From positions 1-6,777 of the forward strand of contig LVBO01000008.1 of the NCBI GenBank assembly GCA_001604435.1: a stretch of 6,777 nt of DNA, written 5' to 3'. The position numbers and the translations under genes are program-made. The stretch is from Synergistales bacterium Syner_01 (GTDB lineage Bacteria; Synergistota; Synergistia; Synergistales; Aminobacteriaceae). Below are positions 1 through 5,451 of this stretch, piece after piece; the stretch's first letter is position 1, and every line of letters starts with the position of its first letter. Below the pieces are notes generated by a model. It ran no database searches. It was given only the letters and a program-made list of their open reading frames with translations, and had not been told where the DNA came from.

Positions 1-491
1 GAGGCGAGTTCACCTCGGAGCGTCCTTGTTGCCGCTCGAAGCGCTTCATCGCTCTTCGAGCGGATGATGCCGAGTACCGCTTCAGCCTGAGTCAAGTCGA
101 TCCGGCCGGAGAGAAACGCTCGTTTGGTGAATTCCCCCGGGTCGGCGAGCCGCGCGCCCCTGCAAATGAGAAGCTCGAGACACTTCGAGGCGACAAGCGT
201 TCCGCCGTGCGTATGTATTTCCACGACGTCCTCTCCGGTGTAACTCTTGGGAGCGGCGAACCAGACGGCGAGCACCTGGTCAAGAGCTTCGCCTTTCTCG
301 TCGAGAAGGTATCCGTTGCGCATCCGGCGAGCGGGTGTTTCAGCCAAAGAGGCGGTAAGCGAGAGCGTTCTGTCGGCGATTTCCTTGGAGCGCGCACCGG
401 AAAGCCGTACGACGGCTATTCCCGCTTCCCCCCGGGCCGTTGCGATTGCGGCGATGGTTTCCTCATGTAACGACTGATTGACCGGGCGCAT
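1..491 (-). CDS. mnmE: tRNA uridine-5-carboxymethylaminomethyl modification GTPase MnmE, N-terminal part (partial)
   Basis: MnmE works with MnmG in the cytoplasm to modify the wobble uridine (U34) of certain tRNAs, using a folate-derived one-carbon unit and GTP hydrolysis. Only the first 163 codons are present; the family is usually about 450 residues, so the rest of the helical domain and the whole G domain lie beyond the left edge. The visible part is the folate-binding, dimer-forming N-terminal domain, with TIAAIAT (12-18), GIAVVRLSG (24-32), SYTGEDVVEIHTHGG (83-97), then PGEFTKRAFLSGRIDLTQAE (118-137), which leads into the helical domain. The ATG at 489-491 is preceded by AGGAGG at a 6-nt spacing, which fixes the start. 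The reading frame is intact. In many bacteria mnmE follows jag/yidC; here the gene upstream is an aminotransferase, separated by a strong terminator, so mnmE appears to start its own unit. Identification is very secure. Confidence 0.96.
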   Translation of the reverse strand, partial: MRPVNQSLHEETIAAIATARGEAGIAVVRLSGARSKEIADRTLSLTASLAETPARRMRNGYLLDEKGEALDQVLAVWFAAPKSYTGEDVVEIHTHGGTLVASKCLELLICRGARLADPGEFTKRAFLSGRIDLTQAEAVLGIIRSKSDEALRAATRTLRGELA

Positions 492-535
492 AGTCGTCCT
501 CCTCTCAAGGTGGCGTTCTGCTGTCTGTATCCCGT

Positions 536-541
536 ATTGTA
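536..541 (-). promoter_or_regulatory. candidate -10 box of the mnmE promoter
   Basis: On the minus strand the sequence TACAAT (5 of 6 matches to TATAAT) lies about 45 nt upstream of the mnmE ATG and just past the terminator hairpin. The best -35 candidate at 17 bp (TTTCGA) is weak and abuts the terminator. A promoter is expected here because the terminator separates mnmE from the aminotransferase, but the -35 is not convincing. Confidence 0.4.
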
Positions 542-566
542 CAGCCAAAAACACAGAATCGAAACC

Positions 567-603
567 AAAACCTCTCCCGAATCTAGATTTCGGGAGAGGT
601 TTT
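567..603 (-). terminator. intrinsic terminator between the aminotransferase gene and mnmE
   Basis: This is a perfect 15-bp inverted repeat: the left arm 567-581 begins AAAACCTCTCCC, the right arm 589-603 ends GGGAGAGGTTTT, and the loop is 7 nt (TCTAGAT, 582-588). On the minus strand it lies about 75 nt past the aminotransferase stop codon, and the right arm runs into TTTTGGTTTC. The other strand also ends in a T tract (TTTTTCTG), so the hairpin could act in both directions, although no plus-strand gene ends here. The 75 nt between it and the stop codon (604-678) show no other feature. Confidence 0.88.
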
Positions 604-678
604 TCTGTTCAAGGCAGAGAGGAAGATCCGGAGAAAAGATGTCGCCCTCACCTTTTTATGCGTTTTTCGTTTTCGTCG

Positions 679-1899
679 TTACAGCGCAGGGATGGCGAGC
701 TCTCCAATGGCTTCCGCCAAACGAGCTACGCCGTCCTCGATGATCTCGGGACTGGGGAAGGTGTAGCAAAGGCGAGCGTTGTGCAGTCCGGAACCCTCTA
801 CGGGACAGAAAGGAGCCCCCGGAACGAAGGCGACTTTTTTCTCAATGGCTTTTTTGAAAAGATCGTTCGTATTGACTGAAGGGACGTTCAGCCAATAGAA
901 AAAGCCTCCCTCGGGTTTGACCCACGTGACGCCAAGCGGAGCGAGGTGTTTTTCGAAACTTCTCTCCATGGCGTCGCGCTTGATCCTGTAATTATCGATG
1001 ATTACCGGCAGGTGACTGTCAAGATATCCTTTTGCGCAGTATTCCGCGACGAGCGCCTGCGTGATGGGGCTCGAGCAGAGATCCGTCCCCTGCTTGAAAA
1101 CGGTCAGATTGCGGATGATCTCCTTCGGGCCTGTGATCCATCCGACTCGCGTGCCGGGAGAAAGTATCTTCGAGAAGGAGCCTGCATAGACGACGCCCCC
1201 CTGGTCATGGAAGGAAAAGATTGAAGGAAGATGGTCTCCGTCATAACGGACGTACCCGTAGGGATCGTCTTCGAAGACGGGGATATTGTATTTTTTCGAG
1301 AGCTCGACGAGTTGTTTTCGCCGGGGAACGGACATTGTGGAGCCGCCTGGATTCTGGAAATTGACGATGGTGTAGATGAATTTGATCTTTTTCCCCTCGG
1401 AACGTGCTCTTTCGATGACTCCTGGAAGGAGGTCGACCTGCATTCCCTCCGCGTCCATCGGGACGCCGAGGAATCTGCCTCCGTGATTGAAGAAGACGGT
1501 GAGGGCCGCAAGGTAGGAAGGGTCTTCGACGACGACATAATCGCCCTCGTCGATCATGGACCAGGCGAAAAGATCGAGCGCCTGTTGAGAGCCTGTGGTG
1601 ATGAGCATTTCATCAAGACCGACCGTGCGTCCCATCCGAGGCGCCGTCCACGAGGCAAGAAACTCCTTGAGAGGAGGGTACCCTTCAGTGGTTCCGTACT
1701 GAAGGAGGTTTGCGCCGTCATCCTTGAGGATGTGCGCTCCCTCGTAAAACTGGTCGATCGGAAAAATTTCGGGAGCAGGCATTCCGCCGGCAAAGGATAT
1801 CATGCCCGGTTGTTTGATCACTGCGAGCATTTCTCGAATCGGTGAAGGCCTGTTGTTCCGAGCGATGTTACTGAAGTTCTCTCCCCAGATGCTGCTCAT
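679..1899 (-). CDS. PLP-dependent aminotransferase, class I/II (fold type I), LysN/2-aminoadipate aminotransferase-like
   Basis: This is a cytoplasmic enzyme of 406 residues that moves an amino group between an amino acid and a 2-oxo acid using pyridoxal phosphate. Motifs, numbered from the chosen start, are MISFAGGMPAPEIFP (33-47, substrate lid region), LLQYGTTEGYPPLKEF (65-80), TTGSQQALDL (101-110, cofactor phosphate region), NPGG (183-186), EDDPYGYVRYD (210-220, with the aspartate that contacts the pyridine nitrogen), SFSKILSPGTRVGW (241-254, with K244 as the Schiff-base lysine and R251 near the phosphate) and R376 for the substrate carboxylate. Length and motif order fit the group holding LysN, kynurenine/aminoadipate aminotransferases and the catalytic part of MocR regulators; no DNA-binding domain is attached. 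The exact substrate (aromatic, branched-chain, 2-aminoadipate) cannot be read from sequence. An in-frame ATG at 1983 would add 28 residues but lies at or upstream of the predicted transcription start. The ATG at 1899 has GGGGG about 8 nt upstream and gives a family-typical N terminus. Confidence 0.93.
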   Translation of the reverse strand: MSSIWGENFSNIARNNRPSPIREMLAVIKQPGMISFAGGMPAPEIFPIDQFYEGAHILKDDGANLLQYGTTEGYPPLKEFLASWTAPRMGRTVGLDEMLITTGSQQALDLFAWSMIDEGDYVVVEDPSYLAALTVFFNHGGRFLGVPMDAEGMQVDLLPGVIERARSEGKKIKFIYTIVNFQNPGGSTMSVPRRKQLVELSKKYNIPVFEDDPYGYVRYDGDHLPSIFSFHDQGGVVYAGSFSKILSPGTRVGWITGPKEIIRNLTVFKQGTDLCSSPITQALVAEYCAKGYLDSHLPVIIDNYRIKRDAMERSFEKHLAPLGVTWVKPEGGFFYWLNVPSVNTNDLFKKAIEKKVAFVPGAPFCPVEGSGLHNARLCYTFPSPEIIEDGVARLAEAIGELAIPAL

Positions 1900-1987
1900 A
1901 CATATCGCCCCCTGATGAGATAGAGAATTTGAGTCTTTCCGAGTGCAAGCTCCAAAAAAAACTCGAAAAGAAAGATAATACAAATCA

Positions 1988-1996
1988 ATTATAGCA
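1988..1996 (-). promoter_or_regulatory. extended -10 promoter for the aminotransferase gene
   Basis: The minus strand reads TGCTATAAT, a perfect extended -10 element (TGn plus TATAAT). No good -35 is present: the hexamer 17 bp upstream is TTTCAT at 2011-2016. Extended -10 promoters can work without a strong -35. Transcription would start near 1981, giving a leader of roughly 80 nt before the ATG at 1899. Confidence 0.7.
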
Positions 1997-1998
1997 CG

Positions 1999-2022
1999 AA
2001 GGATAAAAGGATGAAAGGATGA
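1999..2022. repeat. three tandem copies of an 8-nt repeat, AAGGATRA
   Basis: The plus strand reads AAGGATAA, AAGGATGA, AAGGATGA with no gap between units (1999-2006, 2007-2014, 2015-2022). The array covers most of the spacer and the -35 position of the aminotransferase promoter. It may be a binding site read on one face of the DNA, or simply a short repeat produced by slippage. Confidence 0.75.
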
Positions 2023-2115
2023 ATAAAGAGAGTGAAAGAGTCTTTGTTTGATGTACGATGAAGAACGGTTTTTGAAGCGTAACCCCGCGGACAGGTCCGC
2101 TTCCGTCCTTTCCTA

Positions 2116-2138
2116 TTCGTATACGAACGAAACGTTTC
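2116..2138. promoter_or_regulatory. pair of abutting palindromes, possible operator
   Basis: TTCGTATACGAA (2116-2127) and GAAACGTTTC (2129-2138) are both perfect palindromes, of 12 and 10 bp, separated by one base. Their dyads lie about 130-140 bp upstream of the predicted aminotransferase -10. Such dyads are typical of sites for dimeric regulators, but no regulator gene is in the window and no specific family consensus was recognised. Function is inference. Confidence 0.45.
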
Positions 2139-2194
2139 CAAGGTGAAGAGTTCCCTGCGGTAATGTGAATACGAGCCGTTTTTTCTATTACAAG

Positions 2195-2231
2195 ACTCAT
2201 CCGGAGGAAAAAACGACTCCTCCGGATGAGT
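2195..2231 (-). terminator. 14-bp hairpin after the M48 peptidase gene, possible terminator without a T tract
   Basis: ACTCATCCGGAGGA (2195-2208) and TCCTCCGGATGAGT (2218-2231) form a perfect 14-bp stem with a 9-nt loop. On the minus strand it begins 11 nt past the peptidase stop codon, the usual place for a terminator. However, the sequence after the stem is CTTGTAATAG rather than a T run; the minus-strand T run is in the loop. The plus side has no T run either. It may be a factor-assisted terminator or an mRNA 3'-end stabiliser. Confidence 0.5.
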
Positions 2232-2242
2232 GAAACAGGCCG

Positions 2243-2872
2243 TCAGTCCCGTGGGACTATCGCAGCCGCATTGCTCCTCAGACGGAGCAACCTGCGTTCA
2301 GTGGGAGGGTGCGAGTTAAAGCCGCTCGGAGAGGTCTTGAATCCCGCGGCTTTCATTCTTTCCATGGCGCGAACCAGTCCCCATGGGCTGTATCCCGCCG
2401 CCGCCGATACTCGGATGCCGTAGTCGTCGGCTTCAACCTCCTGCTCTCTGCTGAAGCCGGATTCGGCAAGCACCATTCCAACCCCGCCGACAATCTCCCT
2501 GGCGGCATCCCCTTTCAAGGAATTGAACAGAAGCCCCCAGAGAAGGTTGCGGCTTGCCGAGCTTGAATAGTGTCCAAGTTGGATGTGTCCCGCTTCGTGA
2601 GCGAGAATACCCGCGATTTCGTCTTCCGTGTTCAGTATCGCCATCAATCCGGTCGTCACATGGACGGAGTGATGGCCGGGAGAGAATTTTACCCAGGCGT
2701 TCGGTTCTTTTTGCTCTTCATAAACAACCTGCTGCCATGGTATTCCGGCCTGCGCGGCAATGCGCTTCCACGCCCGGTCGACCGTCGCTCTGTCCAGAGC
2801 TGCTTCGGAAACAGTTGTAGATGCGAGAAGAAGCACGAAAAGAAAGGAGAGACTCCTGAATACCCTCTTCAT
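2243..2872 (-). CDS. secreted M48-family zinc metallopeptidase (BepA/LoiP/HtpX-like catalytic domain)
   Basis: This is a small zinc-dependent protease of 209 residues, predicted to act outside the cytoplasmic membrane, where related M48 enzymes trim or degrade misfolded envelope proteins. Residues 1-24 form a signal peptide: basic K2, R3 and R6, a hydrophobic stretch around 8-21, and likely signal peptidase I cleavage after SEA (22-24). There is no lipobox cysteine and no clear later membrane helix, unlike multi-pass HtpX. The catalytic HEAGH is at 92-96 (zinc ligands H92 and H96, catalytic E93). The third ligand is probably E145 in EVEAD (145-149). PNAWV (57-61) matches the substrate-edge strand, and SHPPTERR (187-194) is the conserved C-terminal motif. 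There is no TPR domain, so this is the minimal catalytic form. The ATG at 2870-2872 follows AGGAGG by about 7 nt; the frame is open further upstream but lacks such a site and would mask the signal peptide. Substrates are unknown. Confidence 0.92.
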   Translation of the reverse strand: MKRVFRSLSFLFVLLLASTTVSEAALDRATVDRAWKRIAAQAGIPWQQVVYEEQKEPNAWVKFSPGHHSVHVTTGLMAILNTEDEIAGILAHEAGHIQLGHYSSSASRNLLWGLLFNSLKGDAAREIVGGVGMVLAESGFSREQEVEADDYGIRVSAAAGYSPWGLVRAMERMKAAGFKTSPSGFNSHPPTERRLLRLRSNAAAIVPRD

Positions 2873-2912
2873 TCGAATTCCTCCTTTTTCGGGAAACCCC
2901 CTATTTTCAAAA

Positions 2913-2918
2913 AGGATA
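2913..2918 (-). promoter_or_regulatory. weak candidate -10 box for the M48 peptidase gene
   Basis: The minus strand reads TATCCT (4 of 6) about 40 nt upstream of the start codon, with TTTCGC (3 of 6) 17 bp further upstream. A promoter must lie between here and the divergent gene at 3023, but this match is weak. An alternative is the AT-rich TATATA-type sequence near 2986-2993 read on the minus strand. Confidence 0.25.
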
Positions 2919-2964
2919 CAGCCTTTCTTCTTTTTGCGAAAGGGGGAAATTTCGTAGTGAACAA

Positions 2965-2993
2965 TAGGCAGTGTCCGACATTCTGTATATAAT
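2965..2993 (+). promoter_or_regulatory. sigma-70-type promoter for the plus-strand operon
   Basis: TAGGCA (2965-2970, 4 of 6 matches to TTGACA), a 17-bp spacer and a perfect TATAAT (2988-2993). Transcription would start near 3000, about 23 nt before the ATG at 3023, and the short leader carries the GGAGG site (3010-3014). No terminator is visible between the three following genes, so this promoter probably serves all of them. Confidence 0.7.
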
Positions 2994-3022
2994 GGTATCG
3001 GAATCGAGTGGAGGTTGATTGT

Positions 3023-4153
3023 ATGCTGCACTGTTTTCGATGCGGTGAAACGTTCGCTGAAGCAGCCTTATTGTGGCGCTGTCCCTGCGGAGGCATTCTC
3101 GACTGGACCGGGCCCGAGTCATTCTCGCGTTCGTCGATACGTACGGAAGAGACCGGGATGTGGCGGTACGCCGCTTCTCTTCCGGTGGATTCTCCCGACT
3201 CGCGTGTTTCTATGGGGGAAGGAGGTACTCCTCTTGTTCTGGGGGACTGGAACGGACTTTCGGTTTTCTGGAAGCTCGATTTTCTCTGCCCCACGGGATC
3301 TTACAAAGACCGCGGAATGGCGTGTCTTGCGAGTCGTCTACGCGAGCTTGGCGTACGGGAGCTCATCGAGGATTCCTCCGGGAATGCCGGGTCGTCGATG
3401 GCCGCATACTGCGCGCTTGCCGGGATTGAATGTAAGGTCTTTGTTCCACGGTACACCTCCGAAGGCAAGTGCGTTCAGATACTCTCGTACGGGGCGGAAC
3501 TTGTCCGTATACCCGGCACACGGGAGGATACTTCACGCGCGGCGGAGAACGCGGCGAACGAAACGTATTATGCCAGCCATAACTGGAGTCCCTACTTCGC
3601 CCACGGCGTAAAAACCTTTGCCTTCGAGGTATGGGAGCAGCTAGGATTCCAGGTTCCGGACGCGGTACTCCTTCCTGCCGGTCAGGGGAGTCTGGTGCTC
3701 GGATGGGCGCTTGCATTCGAAGAACTGCTTGCCTCTGGAGAGATAGACCGCCTTCCGAGAATCTACGCGCTCCAGCCTGAAAACTGTGCTCCTCTGGCGC
3801 TTGCCTTCGACCATCGGTTGGATACTCCCGAGCCTTTTTCCAAGAAAGAGACCATAGCGGAGGGTATCAGTTCGGCGGAACCGGTTCGCGGCGTTCAGGT
3901 CCTTTCGGCTGTGCGAAGAAGCGGAGGGACTGTCCGTGCCTTTTCTGAGAGGTCGATATGGGATGGCTTCAATCAGCTTGCACGGAAGGGTTTCTACGTC
4001 GAGCCGACAAGCGCGATCGTCGGAGCTGCCCTAGAAGAGCTGCAGAGCGCGGGAGAACTCCGGGAAGGAGAGCGTATCGTTGCGTTGCTTTCCGGCTCCG
4101 GACTGAAAGCGACCGAGAAAATCCTGGCGCTCATCGGCGACCCTCCGGCCTGA
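3023..4153 (+). CDS. threonine synthase-like PLP-dependent enzyme (fold type II) with N-terminal zinc ribbon
   Basis: This is a cytoplasmic enzyme of 376 residues in the fold type II PLP family (threonine synthase, threonine dehydratase, tryptophan synthase beta). Threonine synthase converts O-phosphohomoserine to threonine; whether this protein does so is unproven. C4, C7, C20 and C22 (CFRC and CPCGG) form a short zinc ribbon, as in many threonine synthases of archaea and bacteria. GEGGTPL (65-71) precedes PTGSYKDRG (90-98), where K95 is the Schiff-base lysine. SSGNAGSS (118-125) binds the substrate carboxylate, LPAGQGSL (217-224) is the cofactor phosphate loop, TIAEGI (277-282) and VEPTSA (326-331) are typical of the threonine synthase branch, and SGSGLK (357-362) places S357 near the pyridine nitrogen. 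The ATG at 3023 has GGAGG 8 nt upstream. A GTG at 3008 in the same frame overlaps the ribosome-binding region and was not chosen. No homoserine kinase or dehydrogenase lies nearby. It leads an apparent operon with two signalling genes, so a related lyase or ammonia-lyase role remains possible. Confidence 0.85.
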   Translation: MLHCFRCGETFAEAALLWRCPCGGILDWTGPESFSRSSIRTEETGMWRYAASLPVDSPDSRVSMGEGGTPLVLGDWNGLSVFWKLDFLCPTGSYKDRGMACLASRLRELGVRELIEDSSGNAGSSMAAYCALAGIECKVFVPRYTSEGKCVQILSYGAELVRIPGTREDTSRAAENAANETYYASHNWSPYFAHGVKTFAFEVWEQLGFQVPDAVLLPAGQGSLVLGWALAFEELLASGEIDRLPRIYALQPENCAPLALAFDHRLDTPEPFSKKETIAEGISSAEPVRGVQVLSAVRRSGGTVRAFSERSIWDGFNQLARKGFYVEPTSAIVGAALEELQSAGELREGERIVALLSGSGLKATEKILALIGDPPA

Positions 4154-4205
4154 TGCTTCATCTTGCTTTGGTATCGTTGTCCTATTTTGAACCGGGGAGA
4201 GAAAA

Positions 4206-5444
4206 ATGGGCCGTGTGACTGTGAATAACCTTCAGGAAGGAATGGTCCTCGAGGAGGATCTTCGCGCCCCTAACGGACGTTTCATCCTTGGAAAAGGGGC
4301 GACGCTGAAGGATAAATACATCAGAATGTTCAAGATTTGGGGGATTACCGGCGCCGGCGTCGAAGGCGTCGAAGACGGCGAGGTAGTCCGCAGGGCCCTC
4401 CTGGAAGAGGATGCTCTCCGCCGGTCTCGTTCATTCGTCGATGCGTATTTCCCTCCCGAAGATGGTGAGGATGTATGCGCAACTGCGGTTCGATCGTTTT
4501 GCGTGCGTAAGTTCGCCGAGGAATTCGCTTCCGGAACGTCACCTTCACCTTTGCCGGAGGTGAAAAAACTTCCGCGCCCTCCTGAAGGGCATTTCGGCCG
4601 TTCGTTCTCCGCGTACGCCATGGCGAAGGACGAGGTTCGCCTTTTTTCGTTTCCGGACATTTATTTCAAGATACAGGAGGTTATCAACTCTCCAATCAGT
4701 TCCGCTACATCCATAGCAAAGGTGGTCGGCAACGACCCCAACCTTGCCGCCCGTCTGCTCAAGCTCGTGAACAGTTCTTTCTACGGCTTTCCCAACCCGA
4801 TCCAATCGATTCCCAGAGCCATTGCCATCATCGGTTCCAATGAGCTGACTTCGCTTGCGCTTGCGGTTTCGACCATGAAAGTTTTTAAGAATGTCCCGGA
4901 AGAGTACGTCGACATGAAATCCTTCTGGAGACATTCAATAGCCTGCGGGGTCTTTTCGCGCCTTTTGGCATACAACAAGCGGGTCCGCTCGGAAGAACGT
5001 TTTTTTCTCTCCGGACTGCTGCATGATCTCGGGCGTATACTTCTTTACACAAAAGCGCCGAATGAGATGACCTATGCTCTTGAACTCTCGCTTTTTGAAC
5101 ACATTCCCCTTTGGCGTGCCGAGAAGCGCGTGTTCGGATTCGACCATACCGCTGTAGGAAAGACGCTCATGGAGGAGTGGCGGATTCCCCGGGGGATCAG
5201 CCTTCTTTGCGCTTACCATCACGACCCTGTCGCGGAAGAGGCTCCCGAAGAGGCTTGTTTTGTCCATCTCGCCGATTACTTGGCAAACAGCTTGCGCGTA
5301 GGCACCAGCGGTTCTTTGTATTTTTCCGGAGTAGATCGCGCATTGTGGGAACGCCTTGAATTGAACGAGGGCGACGTGGAGGCTGTGCTCGTTCAAGGAG
5401 AGCGTCAGATACGCGAGATTATGAATATCTTTTTGATATCGTAG
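4206..5444 (+). CDS. HDOD-domain signalling protein with an N-terminal DUF3391-like segment
   Basis: HDOD proteins are cytoplasmic signalling proteins related to HD phosphohydrolases; most known members act as regulators in motility, stress and two-component pathways, usually without proven catalysis. Residues 1-62 resemble the small domain found before HD-GYP and HDOD modules (NNLQEGMVLEEDL, then NGRFILGKGATLK). A low-similarity linker covers about 63-145. The HDOD domain covers about 146-350, with INSPISSATSIAKVVGNDPN (160-179), LLKLVNSSFYG (184-194), IQSIPRAIAIIG (199-210) and GLLHDLGR (270-277). H243, H273-D274, H314, H338-H339 and D357 recall the full metal-ligand pattern of active HD-GYP enzymes, though no GYP motif is present. 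The start has GGGGAG 6 nt upstream. The gene begins 52 nt after the PLP enzyme and ends 7 nt before the kinase, which suggests co-expression. No signal peptide or membrane helix is seen. The family call is secure; the biological role is not known. Confidence 0.92.
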   Translation: MGRVTVNNLQEGMVLEEDLRAPNGRFILGKGATLKDKYIRMFKIWGITGAGVEGVEDGEVVRRALLEEDALRRSRSFVDAYFPPEDGEDVCATAVRSFCVRKFAEEFASGTSPSPLPEVKKLPRPPEGHFGRSFSAYAMAKDEVRLFSFPDIYFKIQEVINSPISSATSIAKVVGNDPNLAARLLKLVNSSFYGFPNPIQSIPRAIAIIGSNELTSLALAVSTMKVFKNVPEEYVDMKSFWRHSIACGVFSRLLAYNKRVRSEERFFLSGLLHDLGRILLYTKAPNEMTYALELSLFEHIPLWRAEKRVFGFDHTAVGKTLMEEWRIPRGISLLCAYHHDPVAEEAPEEACFVHLADYLANSLRVGTSGSLYFSGVDRALWERLELNEGDVEAVLVQGERQIREIMNIFLIS

Positions 5445-5451
5445 CACGAAG

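Larger units (their letters stand above)
1900..2242 (-). other. 343-nt intergenic region between the M48 peptidase and aminotransferase genes
   Basis: No convincing gene lies here. From the peptidase side it holds a 14-bp hairpin (2195-2231), two abutting palindromes (2116-2138), a small inverted repeat GCGGAC-AG-GTCCGC (2087-2100), three tandem 8-nt repeats (1999-2022) and an extended -10 promoter (1988-1996). The predicted leader of the aminotransferase mRNA is about 80 nt. It contains a run of eight T on the minus strand (1954-1961), flanked by a short inverted repeat (CGAGT 1940-1944, ACTCG 1961-1965). I could not match this leader or the rest of the gap to a known riboswitch or small RNA family. 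Confidence 0.7.

Noticed and set aside
1231..1845. A 204-codon plus-strand open frame opposite the aminotransferase
   Set aside because: It is a shadow on the opposite strand of a gene with clear catalytic motifs; the translation is rich in charged residues and shows no domain.
1900..1983. A 28-residue N-terminal extension of the aminotransferase, starting at 1983
   Set aside because: The start would coincide with the predicted transcription start, there is no ribosome site, and the extra residues do not resemble the family's N terminus.
2000..2195. Possible small RNA or tRNA-like structure around GCGGACAGGTCCGC
   Set aside because: The local hairpin is short, there is no T-arm consensus, acceptor stem or CCA end, and no known RNA family signature was recognised.
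1985..2200. A 71-codon open frame on the minus strand between the peptidase and aminotransferase genes
   Set aside because: Its ATG lies inside the 14-bp hairpin and the bases before it read CCTCC, the opposite of a ribosome binding site. The protein has no recognisable features, and its end overlaps the aminotransferase promoter and the repeats.
2873..3031. An upstream start for the M48 peptidase adding 53 residues
   Set aside because: It would bury the signal peptide, overlap the divergent gene's start and promoter, and lacks the AGGAGG found before the ATG at 2872.
3015..3611. A 198-codon frame overlapping the PLP enzyme in another frame
   Set aside because: It is a frame shadow of a well-supported gene, with no domain and arginine- and serine-rich composition typical of off-frame translation of GC-rich DNA.
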